Assembly: GCA_026874595.1 (NCBI GenBank)
Contig: CM049312.1
Location: 70,896,929 to 70,960,928 of the forward strand
Length of the DNA stretch: 64,000 bases
Origin: Sipunculus nudus
Lineage: Eukaryota; Annelida; Sipuncula; Golfingiida; Sipunculidae
Direction: 5' to 3'
A program made the position numbers and the translations under genes. Within the stretch, counting starts at the first letter, position 1; the number at the start of each line of letters is the position of its first letter. Below the pieces are notes generated by a model. The model was not told where the DNA came from and did no database searches. It saw only the letters and a list, made by a program, of their open reading frames with translations. This document shows, piece after piece, positions 10,819 to 24,574 of the stretch.

Positions 10819-12097
10819 CATGTTGTTCGACTCATAAAAGGCATTTAGACCTTCAAGCATGTCAGTCAGTAGTGTCAAGAGCCGGGCAAACACACAGCGT
10901 CGTATGGGCCTAATCTCCTTTTCCAACATAAAATTCTGCTAAGCCTACATTCTGAAATAACAAATCTTAAATTTTCAGAAACGCTGCTATCTTTCGGCGT
11001 AAAATCCATTTTTTTTCCGTTTTAAGAGGAACAATTAAATCCGGTGGTGTGACCTGAACCTTTGCTTTTTAATTCAGTCCAGGTAGCATTTAGGTCGATC
11101 CCTTGGCGTATTTGAAGGCGCCCGAATTCTATATCTCTCTTGATCCGCGACAAGGGAAGGGGTCGGATTATATGCAACTATTTATAATCAATACCTATAG
11201 GAGACCTGATGGCACCCAAAGATTATATGTTAAAAAATTATGATAAAATTATATTCATATATATTTGAAAATTGCCTTTCAACTTGCGTAAGATGGGACT
11301 AAGAAAAAGAAATATGTAAGCAAGAAAAGCGCCGAAGCTATAATTTTTCAGGAAATATTCAAGAGGATCACTTTAAAAACAAGAAAGCTACCTCATATAC
11401 TTAAATACTTTTTTCAGGTATTCATATCTTTTATGCCTTTTTCCTTTGATCGTTCATTACCAAGCACATAAGTTATCCTGCTAATACCAGTGTGGTAGAT
11501 ATATTTTATACCTTAGGTAGAAAGTTCGGCATTAACTGTAGTGATAATTCATTTAAACTTATAGTAACTGTGAGATCCATATACTGTGAGTATTTAGCAC
11601 CAGAAAAAAATGGATAAAAATTACATCTTGGGAGTTCTTTGTCCAACCTACCGGAACACCTAAATTAGTTTGTATTATCCCATTTTCTAAAGCAAATGCC
11701 AAATTAGAGTTATTCAATCCATTATTCAAGGTACCTTAAAAATAGTTTTCACTAGATAACAACATTAATAATTAACACATAAATCACCAGTATGTCAGAT
11801 TCAGCTGGCCCATGTTTTTTTTTCTACTATTGCTACATCTGATATCATGATAACATCACTTAAATAAATAAGAAACTTTTGCAATAAATCGCTTATTGGA
11901 TAAAGTGACTTAGCATGGGGTCGAATGTTTATGTTGGAAGGACGATTACCACACTCCCTTGAATACAAAGTTAAGATTTTGTAAGTCCCAATATAACAAA
12001 AGCCTTTCTTAATTTCCTTAACTGACCTCTCTCTTTTACCAGTTTAAGTCAAACTGGTCTTAAGTGTCGAGTTAGGTCGTTTCTCTTTATTACTCAT
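10819..12097 (-). pseudogene. candidate 5' exons feeding the U1 VWD copy (in U2)
   Basis: Minus-strand open exons occur in 5'-to-3' order. A frame at 11752-12097 begins MSNKEKRP and includes ECGNRPSNINIRPHAK. An 83-bp exon at 11652-11734 is bounded by AAG and GTAGGT and reads ...LAFALENGIIQTNLG. A frame across about 11020-11180 reads RDIEFGRLQIRQGIDLNATW. A 117-bp exon lies at 10819-10935. They sit on the same strand as, and directly upstream of, the VWD exons, so they may form its N-terminal region, but I recognise no domain. In U2 the first frame has a TAA (LT* where other copies read LTKTG) and an extra T near 11822. Confidence 0.35.
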
Positions 12098-14132
12098 GGT
12101 CGCAATCTATTGTCATATTCATCCAGATAGATTTTAACAATCTTTTACAAATAAACATCCTCTTACTCTGTACACGCAAAAGAAAACGTCTGCTTGCTTC
12201 TAATACCTGCTTCTTCAGTGTAAGTCCGTAACCAGAAGTCCATTTTTTCCTTTTTTAGATTAGGTGTAGAACGTAAGTAATCGGTGGAGGCGTCGGACTA
12301 CGAAATGTCGAATGCAGATTAAATATCTAAAAGGAAAGTCATGACCTTTGGATGTAATTTTACATGTCTACTGTATATTATATCTAAAATCTCTATCTAA
12401 AAAAAGCTTTTAAATGTGACAATTGAATCTGAGCGTATGGTGATCTGTCAAAGATATTCAATAATACTCTGGAACTTATGGTAACGTCGCCCTTTTTAGT
12501 TTTGTGCAGACACAATTTCACATGAAAATCAATATATGTTTGACAGGCTTTATTATACAGAAGTAACATAACCAGAATACAAAATATAAGCCTTCAAAAC
12601 ACTTTCTACTCCTTCTAACACGTTATTTAATACCATTTTTTTTCTTAATACATGACGGATCCAGACAGTTGGTTTCAAGGGAAAATAAGTGGATTACTAA
12701 AGTTTTAAGCAATTCATTTTTTTTAAATCTGCTCTCGATTCCATTCTCGACTCAAATCATATATCAAACAATCTTATAAAATGTCATCAAGCATATCAAT
12801 TAACACTTTTTTAACAAAAGATGATGCAAACATAACCATTATAATATCCCTAGTTTTTGTGTTGACTACAATAATGTGAATAACATTTATATGGTCTATC
12901 AGGTGACTTTCCCGGTTTTAAATATCGTGGTTCTTACTCCATGCTAATGATTTACATCTCACTAAAGAAGAAAGCATGCCATAAAAAAGTAATAAAATGA
13001 TTTTAAATGTAAACCATGTTATTCATCGATTATCTCCTATAATGCTTTATTCGTGAAAGTATCGTTTCAGCATTGGTTGAGAAGAAGTAATTGATGCAAA
13101 ATTATATATCTAGTAGGAAACTGAGACTACAGATCATAAGGACATTACTTTCGGGAATACCAAGAAAAATAATAACTTTTGTTTTCTTGTCATGCACATA
13201 CCTTGCCACAAATCATCCAATCCTTCCAAAGAAAAAAAAGAAAACTCAAAATAGCATTCGCTTTCTCTTCGCTTTCTTTTTATTCAGACTGACCCGGTGT
13301 TGTTTGCAAATAAGCAAAAGCTGCGTACATAATGCAACATTCATTCAATTAATGGGGAATGGTGTTAGAAACTTTGCAGTATGGTATTGAATTCATGCCG
13401 AATGAATTTGAAAAGTCTAGATAGAATTTATTTCTCGGCAATTGCTAACTACCACCGTGAAATTAAAACAGAGAAATTTCATTGTGCAATTATTTCCACA
13501 TTGTGCAACCCGAGCAGTCAGATCCAAGAGTGCTGATCTGGTCCTAGAGTGAATAACAAGATCCTTTCCCTTTTGATAAATATCTCCTAGTAAATGTGCA
13601 ATGGGTCAGTATTAGTCATCAATCAGGTTTCCCCTGTCGTGTTACACTGCATATCCGCCTGATGGAGGACACCTACAAACACATGAACAGTAATACATTG
13701 TTCATTGTCCGAGTTGCTTTATCAAACCATTCTACTAAACTTTCTGTTTATAACAGGTACAATGTGACCTGGCATTATTGTTAAAGGTCCAAGGTATGTA
13801 AACAACGTGAAACCTATCTGTAGAAACGCAATCAAACTAAAGGATTAAGCAAAACTATAAACCAAGTGTGGTGTGACTTTGATAAATACGACGTAATCGA
13901 TCTAAGGCTTAGTAATTATAATATATCAAAATTGCAAATGTTCTAACGGGAGTCACAAAAGCTATATGGATCGGATGTTGGAGGGTAAAAAACAATGACT
14001 TAAATAATGGCGAGTTCAGCGATTGCAGCATCAACGTCTATATCAGGTATTTTTTATATTATTAAATTGACAATTAAAATTGTCAAAAATAGCAATTAAG
14101 TAAAGCAGATGCATATAAATACAAAAATATAA

Positions 14133-15518
14133 TTACGGGTAGTACTCCCACATGTTTGCAATGGCGGAATCAGGTTGTAGACCCCAATCGTCGTCGTTAG
14201 CACTAAAATTGAAAAAAAAAAGAACTCTAGAAGTGTAAAAGTAAATATTCTTTTAAAATAATAAGGATAATTCCATCTTATCTTTTATCAATATCGAGAA
14301 ATAATTGAACTGAAGATGTTTATTAAAAATCGTTTCATTATTAAGTATATAACATGTGCCTACTCATTGTTGTTATTTCCACATAAGCCTTCCATTCCTC
14401 TGTCGTACATGTGGGCAACGCAAATGTATATGCAAGATTTACAATCCCAGGATACCTAGAGGTAAACCTGCTTGATTCTAAAGATCATCCAAGCGCGAAC
14501 AGCTATATAGAATCTATATATAAGGACACTGGTAGTGCTCACTGGTAAATCTTTATAGCCACCAGGGGTCTTCACGTATGCAAAGATAAACATAGATGAA
14601 TCGATATCTCTATTTTAGGTCAACTTTTTTAATTCTGAATAAAATATCTAACAAAGATTAAGAGTGAACTATCTTTGTACTAACAATATATGCAGGATTG
14701 TAAAAATATTTAAATTGAACCAACTAAAACATCCGTTTATTGATCACAAGCAACTAATTTCATATTCACTTGGCTATTGGAAAATATACAGCCGATTGAT
14801 AAAAAAGCCCTCTACAATTATTTCTATTTCCAATAAATCAGCCTTTTCTTCAGTCTGTAAGTAGAATTTTGCCACTCCTGTACAGCTTATGTCAACATTT
14901 GCACGCATAGCTATATCTTTGACGAACCTTCGAGCATTTTAAACATTGTAATGCATATAAAAAAGATATAATTTGTTGTTTGTACAACCCCTCTATTTTG
15001 GAACCGCGTATCACACTCGGCTGGGTCAACAAAGGGGATTAACTCTATCCGAATGTCAGAAATCAATGTTCAATTTTGAATTTTTTATAAACCTAGTGAA
15101 GATTAAATTATATTTAATTTATATTAGTTCCAACTAAAGTATGTTTTTTTGTGACGGTAAAAGTAGTGACGGTTTTGTAATCGATTTTCGATATAATAGA
15201 AATTAATATATGTTAAAAATTAATTATTTGTAAAATTAATTATTTGATTAAAAAAAGAAAGTTTTACCAAACACAAACTTACCATGAGGACCCTTTCAGA
15301 TCAGTCTTCCTTGAAAAATGAGTAGTTCACATTATTATATACTATATCAACTCTCGCAATTAGGGATCGTTGGCCGAATCCAGTTGCTTTTGTTAACATG
15401 AAAACTTGCACGATTTTGTAGAGATCCGCGGACACATTATACATACAGGGCACATTAACTTTTTTTTTCAAGTCATATGTCTGGCCATCAGGGTCATGGC
15501 AAAAACCGCAAGCATTTT
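14133..15518 (-). pseudogene. VWD-domain exons, gene copy in U2 (in-frame stop)
   Basis: Exons are 15283-15518, 14364-14455 and 14133-14202. The first exon reads ENACGFCHDPDGQTYDLKKK in one open frame through NYSFFKED, then meets TGA at 15301-15303, six codons before its donor. The second exon has R-to-G in MYDRGMEGLCG, and its donor is GTAGGC rather than GTAAGC, which may splice less well. The third exon is intact. An alternative reading is that the first exon starts further upstream with a hydrophobic MIGTVALFSLYINIY segment, but the AG acceptor directly before AAAATGCT argues for the exon borders given. Confidence 0.72.
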
Positions 15519-17698
15519 CTGAAAGTTGAAGATATATGTTAATGTAAAGCGAAAACAATGCGACAGTTCCTATCAAAACAAAGGCTAATATATAAAATGA
15601 AGCACTGTAAAGGGTTTTCCATACACCACATAATCAAACTTAAACCTGACAGGACAATAGTATAGATGGTTTACATAAATTGAAGTATACTTCTTAAATT
15701 ATCATATTGGTAAATGCAAAAATATTGTTCTATAAAATAATTAAAAAATAGCAACAAGAAATTATTTCAATAAAATGATGATGTGTTAAATCATGTAGAA
15801 ATGCAGAAATTAAGAATAATGTCTATCACGTATAAAAATGTTATCCTTAAATAGAACGCAAATATAAACATTATCCATTTAAGAATGTGAATATATGAAA
15901 AATAGATAATAATAAGTATTATCTAAACGATGGAAAAATTAGAAATATAAAGTTGCAAATTTATCAATACAGCGCCAAGTAAATTAGCGAATGGAAATTT
16001 TGTTAATATATGTGTCGGGAATGCTTCCCTAAAATAAAGGATTAAATGAAGTAATACAACATTTATAACGAAATAACAAAACTTTTTATTGAAAAAAAAT
16101 CATTTTGCATATCTCAATGCATCCTGTAAAACTGTAATGGAAGGTGTAACCTAATTAAAAATGGATTTTCGAACGAGTCGGCGGGCAGAAGCATCTTTAA
16201 TAATTCTGGGATCAATTTAACATTGATTTGGGACCTTCTAGATTGTGTTGTGTAAGAATGACGTCTCATTATTGGAAAATGGTGTTTAACCGTGTTTATA
16301 TTTTGAATTTTTACTTACAGACTATAAAAAATGCAACCCATTCTACATTGTACCTTAGGCGCAGTATAGAACATGATGTTGGTTAGATCTGGATTTATTT
16401 TGTCTGCAAATTAAATATATTTCTACAAGGAATAAAGCCAACAAATATGGGTGACAGGCCTAATTCTTGGAGTGACCCACTTTTCAAAAAGACCTACCTT
16501 GGCAAAGCATAAGTTGTTTCTATATCAAGCGGTTACATTTTGTTCCTTATAGCTTATAGCTTTAGGTTTAGCTTATATGGCCTATCGTCATCTTGTAAAT
16601 ATTCTCTAATAGAATATTGCACGATATTACATGTGTATATTTGTTCTCAAAATTAGGATTTAAAAGCTTTGTTATAAGGATATAATAACTATGATAAAAT
16701 AACAATTCGTTTTTTAGATTCCCATTAGATTGTTACTTGGGATTATATATGTTTTAATTTATCTTTATTATTATAATGTAATATAGAGTACTTTCTTTAG
16801 GTTATAATTTCAACCTGTAAAATGTGTATTTTTATATTCTCAAGAAAACTATGTACTTCAACCGGGAATGTTTTTAATCTAAGTGAATTTAATCTTTGCG
16901 TAAGCTTCTGGTGTGGTGTGTGTATTTTTGTATGGAGCTGTACAATTATTTAAATCATATTTATCAGGTTATTCACACATCTCCCTGTTTATACAAATGT
17001 CAGCATCCAAGAAAGCCCTAAGTGAGGGTCTAAGCACTTACTTAATTACTATAATTGTTTCCCATAGTTCTAAAGCTCTAATGGATTACTGTGTCGAGGG
17101 CTAAGCTTGTTCCAATTGCACTTAGCCTAGAATAAGATTATTTATAGTGTAACATTATTTACTGACCTTATCTGATCGACATACAACAATTCTTATTATT
17201 TATACAAAACCACATTGGGTAGGTAAAACCTAACCGTGAAACATGGAATTCCTCTTTCTAAATCCTTCTTACTTCATTTGCTTTTGTTTCTCAACGTATG
17301 GATAAGAGTATGTGTGTTCGTGTCGAATGTGCAGAATATATTTAAAAAAGCTGACATGTATCAGTACTGACTGTATCGTTATATGACATGTAAACTCATG
17401 CTTTTTATAACTAGAACCTGGATCTTTTCTTTAAACTTTTACTCAATATGACCCTTTTCTAGTGAAAAATAAAAAAAACTAATTGTTAATAATCCACAGG
17501 TTCAGTAAAATTTAAATGTACATGTCAATTTTAACCTGTATCAGAGTGAGTGAGGAATGGCAGCCGATTGATTCGGGCTAATTGTTTATGTAATAATTCG
17601 GGTGACCTGGATGTGCATGGGCGGATTTTGTTCAAAATCTGTATTTAAATAGTCTTAAAATTTAACATAGGTTGTAAAATATAAATGTTGGTGTTTAC

Positions 17699-18976
17699 CA
17701 TGTTGTTCGACTTATAAAAGGCATTTAGACCTTCAAGCATGTCAGTCAGTAGTGTCAAGAGCGGGCAAACACACAGCGTCGTATGGGCCTAATCTCCTTT
17801 TCCAACATAAAATTCTGCTAAGCCTACATTCTGAAATAACAAATCTTAAATTTTCAGAAACGCTGCCATCTTTCGGCGTAAAATCCATTTTTTTTCCGTT
17901 TTAAGAGGGACAATTAAATCCGGTGGTGTGACCTGAACCTTTGCTTTTTAAGTCAGTCCAGGTAGCATTTAGGTCGATCCCTTGGCGTATTTGAAGGCGC
18001 CCGAATTCTATATCTCTCTTGATCCGCGACAAGGGAAGGGGTCGGATTATATGCAACTATTTATAATCAATAACTATAGGAGACCTGATGGCAACCAAAG
18101 ATTATATGTTAAAAAAATTATGATAAAATTATATACATATATATTTGAAAATTGCCTTTCAACTTGCGTAAGATGGGACTAAGAAAAAGAAATATGTAAG
18201 CAAGAAAAGCGCCGAAGCTATAATTTTTCAGGAAATATTCAAGAGGATCACTTTAAAAACAAGAAAGCTACCTCATATACTTAAATACTTTTTTCAGGTA
18301 TTCATATCTTTTATGCCTTTTTCCTTTGATCGTTCATTACCAAGCACATAAGTTATCCTGCTAATACCAGTGTGGTAGATATATTTTATACCTTAGGTAG
18401 AAAGTTCGGCATTAACTGTAGTGATAATTCATTTAAACTTATAGTAACTGTGAGATCCATATACTGTGAGTATTTAGCACCAGAAAAAAATGGATAAAAA
18501 TTACATCTTGGGAGTTCTTTGTCCAACCTACCGGAACACCTAAATTAGTTTGTATTATCCCATTTTCTAAGGCAAATGCCAAATTAGAGTTATTCAATCC
18601 ATTATTCAAGGTACCTTAAAAATAGTTTTCACTAGATAACAACATTAATAATTAACACATAAATCACCAGTATGTCAGATTCAGCTGGCCCATGTTTTTT
18701 TTCTACTATTGCTACATCTGATATCATGATATCATCACTTAAATAAATAAGAAACTTTTGCAATAAATCGCTTATTGGATAAAGTGACTTAGCATGGGGT
18801 CGAATGTTTATGTTGGAAGGACGATTACCACACTCCCTTGAATACAAAATTAAGATTTTGTAAGTCCCAATATAACAAAAGCCTTTCTTAATTTCCTTAA
18901 CTGACCTCTCTCTTTTACCAGTTTAAGTCAAACTGGTCTTAAGTGTCGAGTTAGGTCGTTTCTCTTTATTACTCAT
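17699..18976 (-). pseudogene. candidate 5' exons feeding the U2 VWD copy (in U3)
   Basis: The parts are a first frame (about 18632-18976), an 83-bp exon at 18532-18614 (TLNNG...LENGIIQTNLGVP), an open frame at 17901-18056 (LHIIRPLPLS...GFNCPS) and a D-type exon at 17699-17814. The first frame has the same LT* stop as U2. The last exon has lost one C (116 bp; GAGCGGG for GAGCCGGG), so it is frameshifted. Confidence 0.35.
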
Positions 18977-21014
18977 GGTCGCAATCTATTGTCATATTCA
19001 TCCAGATAGATTTTAACAATCTTTTACAAATAAACATCCTCTTACTCTGTACACGCAAAAGAAAACGTCTGCTTGCATCTAATACCTGCTTCTTCAGTGT
19101 AAGTCCGTAACCAGAAGTCCATTTTTTCCTTTTTTAGATTAGGTGTAGAACGTAAGTAATCGGTGGAGGCGTCGGACTACGAAATGTCGAATGCAGATTA
19201 AATATCTAAAAGGAAAGTCATGACCTTTGGATGTAATTTTACATGTCTACTGTATATTATATCTAAAATCTCTATCTAAAAAAAGCTTTTAAATGTGACA
19301 ATTGAATCTGAGCGTATGGTGATCTGTCAAAGATATTCAATAATACTCTGGTACTTATGGTAACGTCGCCCTTTTTAGTTTTGTGCAGACACAATTTCAC
19401 ATGAAAATCAATATATGTTTGACAGGCTTTATTATACAGAAGTAACATTACCAGAATACAAAATATAAGCCTTCAAAACAATTTCTACTCCTTCTAACAC
19501 GTTATTTAATACCATTTTTTTTTTCTTAATACATGACAGATCCAGACAGTTGGTTTCAAGGGAAAATAAGTGGATTACTAAAGTTTTAAGCAATTCATTT
19601 TTTTTAAAATCTGCTCTCGATTCCATTCTCGACTCAAATCATATATCAAACAATCTTATAAAATGTCATCAAGCATATCAATTAACACTTTTCTAACAAA
19701 AGATGATGCAAACATAACCATTATAATATCCCTAGTTTTTGTGTTGACTACAATAATGTGAATAACATTTATATGGTCTATCAGGTGACTTTCCCGGTTT
19801 TAAATATCGTGGTTCTTACTCCATGCTAATGATTTACAGCTCACTAAAGAAGAAAGCATGCCATAAAAAAGTAATAAAATGATTTTAAATGTAAACCATG
19901 TTATTCATCGATTATCTCCTATAATGCTTTATTCGTGAAAGTATCGTTTCAGCACTGGTTGAGAAGAAGTAATTGATGCAAAATTATATATCTAGTAGGA
20001 AACTGAGACTACAGATCATAAGGACATTACTTTCGGGAATACCAAGAAAAATAATAACTTTTGTTTTCTTTTCATGCACATACCTTGCCACAAATCATCC
20101 AATCCTTCCAAAGAAAAAAAAGAAAACTCAAAATAGCATTCGCTTTCTCTTCGCTGTCTTTTTATTCAGACTGACCCGGTGTTGTTTGCAAATAAGCAAA
20201 AGCTGCGTACATAATGCAACATTCATTCAATTAATGGGGAATGGTGTTAGAAACTTTGCAGTATGGTATTGAATTCATGCCGAATGAATTTGAAAAGTCT
20301 AGATAGAATTTATTTCTCGGCAATTGCTAACTACCACCGTGAAATTAAAACAGAGAAATTTCATTGTGCAATTATTTCCACATTGTGCAACCCGAGCAGT
20401 CAGATCCAAGAGTGCTGATCTGGTCCTAGAGTGAATAACAAGATCCTTTCCCTTTTGATAAATATCTCCTAGTAAATGTGCAATGGGTCAGTATTAGTCA
20501 TCAATCAGGTTTCCCCTGTCGTGTTACACTGCATATCCGCCTGATGGAGGACACCTACAAACACATGAACAGTAATACATTGTTCATTGTCCGAGTTGCT
20601 TTATCAAACCATTCTACTAAACTTTCTGTTTATAACAGGTACAATGTGACCTGGCATTATTGTTAAAGGTCCAAGGTATGTAAACAACGTGAAACCTATC
20701 TGTAGAAACGCAATCAAACTAAAGGATTAAGCAAAACTATAAACCAAGTGTGGTGTGACTTTGATAAATACGACTTAATCGATCTAAGGCTTAGTAATTA
20801 TAATATATCAAAATTGCAAATGTTCTAACGGGAGTCACAAAAGCTATCTGGATCGGATGTTGGAGGGTAAAAAACAATGACTTAAATAATGGCGAGTTCA
20901 GCGATTGCAGCATCAACGTCTATATCGGGTATTTTTTATATTATTAAATTGACAATTAAAATTGTCAAAAATAGCAATTAAGTAAAGCAGATGCATATAA
21001 ATACAAAAATATAA

Positions 21015-22390
21015 TTACGGGTAGTACTCCCACATGTTTGCAATGGCGGAATCAGGTTGTAGACCCCAATCGTCGTCGTTAGCACTAAAATTGAAAAAAA
21101 AAAAGAACTCTAGAAGTGTAAAAGTAAATATTCTTTTAAAATAATAAGGATAATTCCATCTTATCTTTTATCAATATCGAGAAATAATTGAACTGAAGAT
21201 GTTTATTAAAAATCGTTTCATTATTAAGTATATAACATGTGCTTACTCATTGTTGTTATTTCCACATAAGCCTTCCATTCCTCTGTCGTACATGTGGGCA
21301 ACGCAAATGTATATGCAAGATTTACAATCCCAGGATACCTAGAGGTAAACCTGCTTGATTCTAAAGATCATCCATGCGCGAACAGCTATATAGAATCTAT
21401 ATATAAGGACACTGGTAGTGCTCACTGGTAAATCTTTATAGCCACCAGGGGTCTTCACGTATGCAAAGATAAACATAGATGAATCGATATCTCTATTTTA
21501 GGTCAACTTTTTTAATTCTGAATAAAATATCTAACAAAGATTAAGAGTGAACTATCTTTGTACTAACAATATATGCAGGATTGTAAAAATATTTAAATTG
21601 AACCAACTAAAACATCCGTTTATTGATCACAAGCAACTAATTTCATATTCACTTGGCTATTGGAAAATATACAGCCGATTGATAAAAAAGCCCTCTACAA
21701 TTATTTCTATTTCCAATAAATCAGCCTTTTCTTCAGTCTGTAAGTAGAATTTTGCCACTCCTGTACAGCTTATGTCAACATTTGCACGCATAGCTATATC
21801 TTTGACGAACCTTCGAGCATTTTAAACATTGTAATGCATTATAAAAAAGATATAATTTGTTGTTTGTACAACCCCTCTATTTTGGAACCGCGTATCACAC
21901 TCGGCTGGGTCAACAAAGGGGATTAACTCTATCCGAATGTCAGAAATCAATGTTCAATTTTGAATTTTTTATAAACCTAGTGAAGATTAAATTATATTTA
22001 ATTTATATTAGTTCCAACTAAAGTATGTTTTTTTGTGACGGTAAAAGTAGTGACGGTTTTGTAATCGATTTTCGATATAATAGAAATTAATATATGTTAA
22101 AAATTAATTATTTGTAAAATTAATTATTTGATTAAAAAAAGAAAGTTTTACCAAACACAAACTTACCATGAGGACCCTTTCAGATCAGTCTTCCTTGAAA
22201 TATGAGTAGTTCACATTATTATATACTATATCAACTCTTCGTTGGCCGAATCCAGTTGCTTTTGTTAACATGAAAATTTGCACGATTTTGTAGAGATCCG
22301 CGGACACATTATACATACAGGGCACATTAACTTTTTTTTTCAAGTCAAATGTCTGGCCATCAGGGTCATGGCAAAAACCGCAAGCATTTT
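21015..22390 (-). pseudogene. VWD-domain exons, gene copy in U3 (stop plus 12-bp deletion)
   Basis: Exons are 22167-22390 (224 bp), 21247-21338 and 21015-21084. The first exon lacks 12 bp (SLIA lost, frame kept) and has the same TGA as U2 at 22185-22187. The second and third exons are open, with the standard GTAAGC donor and TTTTAG acceptor. The deletion falls in the beta-strand region after FGQR, so even without the stop the fold might be altered. Confidence 0.72.
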
Positions 22391-24574
22391 CTGAAAGTTG
22401 AAGATATATGTTAATGTAAAGCGAAAACAATGCGACAGTTCCTATCAAAACAAAGGCTAATATATAAAATGAAGCACTGTAAAAGGTTTTCCATACACCA
22501 CATAATCAAACTTAAACCTGACAGGACAATAGTATAGATGGTTTACATAAATTGAAGTATACTTCTTAAATTATCATATTGGTAAATGCAAAAATATTGT
22601 TCTATAAAATAATTAAAAAAAAAAGCAACAAGAAATTATTTCAATAAAATGATGATGTGTTAAATCATGTAGAAATGCAGAAATTAAGAATAATGTCTAT
22701 CACGTATAAAAATGTTATCCTTAAATAGAACGCAAATATAAACATTGTCCATTTAAGAATGTGAATATATGAAAAATAGATAATAATAAGTATTATCTAA
22801 ACGATGGAAAAATTAGAAATATAAAGTTGCAAATTTATCAATACAGCGCCAAGTGAATTAGCGAATGGAAATTTTGTTAATATATGTGTCGGGAATGCTT
22901 CCCTAAAATAAAGGATTAAATGAAGTAATACAACATTTATAACGAAATAACAAAACTTTTTATTGAAAAAAAATCATTTTGCATATCTCAATGCATCCTG
23001 TAAAACTGTAATGGAAGGTGTAACCTAATTAAAAATGGATTTTCGAACGAGTCGGCGGGCAGAAGCATCTTTAATAATTCTGGGATCAATTTAACATTGA
23101 TTTGGGACCTTCTAGATTGTGTTGTGTAAGAATGACGTCTCATTATTGGAAAATGGTGTTAAACCGTGTATATATTTTGAATTTTTACTTACAGACTATA
23201 AAAAATGCAACCCATTCTACATTGTACCTTAGGCGCAGTATAGAACATGATGTTGGTTAGATCTGGATTTATTTTGTCTGCAAATTAAATATATTTCTAC
23301 AAGGAATAAAGCTAAAAAATATGGGTGACAGGCCTAATTCTTGGAGTGACCCACTTTTCAAAAAGACCTACCTTGGCATAGCATAAGTTGTTTCTATATC
23401 AAGCGGTTACATTTTGTTCCTTATAGCTTATAGCTTTAGGTTTAGCTTATATGGCCTATCGTCATCTTGTAAATATTCTCTAATAGAATATTGCACGATA
23501 TTACATGTGTATATTTGTTCTCAAAATTAGGATTTAAAAGCTTTGTTATAAGGATATAATAACTATGATAAAATAACAATTCGTTTTTTAGATTCCCATT
23601 AGATTGTTACTTGGGATTATATATGTTTTAATTTATCTTTATTATTATAATGTAATATAGAGTACTTTCTTTAGGTTATAATTTCAACCTGTAAAATGTG
23701 TATTTTTATATTCTCAAGAAAACTATGTACTTCAACCGGGAATGTTTTTAATCTAAGTGAATTTAATCTTTGCGTAAGCTTCTGGTGTGGTGTGTGTATT
23801 TTTGTATGGAGCTGTACAATTATTTAAATCATATTTATCAGGTTATTCACACATCTCCCTGTTTATACAAATGTCAGCATCCAAGAAAGCCCTAAGTGAG
23901 GGTCTAAGCACTTACTTAATTACTATAATTGTTTCCCATAGTTCTAAAGCTCTAATGGATTACTGTGTCGAGGGCTAAGCTTGTTCCAATTGCACTTAGT
24001 CCAGAATAAGATTATTTATAGTGTAACATTATTTACTGACCTTATCTGATCGACATACAACAATTCTTATTATTTATACAAAACCACATTGGGTAGGTAA
24101 AACCTAACCGTGAAACATGGAATTCCTCCTTTCTAAATCCTTCTTGCTTCATTTGCTTTTGTTTCTCAACGTATGGATAAGAGTATGTGTGTTCGTGTCG
24201 AATGTGCAGAATATATTTTAAAAAGCTGACATGTATCAGTACTGACTGTATCGTTATATGACATGTAAACTCATGCTTTTTATAACTAGAACCTGGATCT
24301 TTTCTTTAAACTTTTACTCAATATGACCCTTTTCTAGTGAAAAATAAAAAAAAACTAATTGTTAATAATCCACAGGTTCAGTAAAATTTAAATGTACATG
24401 TCAATTTTAACCTGTATCAGAGTGAGTGAGGAATGGCAGCCGATTGATTCGGGCTAATTGTTTATGTAATAATTCGGGTGACCTGGATGTGCATGGGCGG
24501 ATTTTGTTCAAAATCTGTATTTTAATAGTCTTAAAATTTAACATAGGTTGTAAAATATAAATGTTGGTGTTTAC

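Larger units (their letters stand above)
10495..17378. repeat. array unit U2 (6884 bp)
   Basis: The left part (to about 12260) resembles U3/U6. From about 12261 rightward it is near-identical to U5. The 160-bp segment is absent (junction 13763/13764). Confidence 0.9.
17379..24253. repeat. array unit U3 (6875 bp)
   Basis: Near-identical to U6. It lacks the 160-bp segment (junction 20645/20646) and carries a 12-bp in-frame deletion in the first VWD exon. Confidence 0.9.

Noticed and set aside
14664-14864. 66-codon plus-strand frame (MNYLCTNN...)
   Set aside because: It is lost in U1, U4, U7 and U8 through small indels and shows no coding-type substitution pattern.
17982-18182. 66-codon plus-strand frame (MAYLKAPEFYISLDPRQGKG...), recurring in U3-U8
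   Set aside because: Copy differences (N/T, K/Q, L/I) are amino-acid changing and its end is AT-rich. The opposite strand has a longer, better-placed frame (17901-18056).
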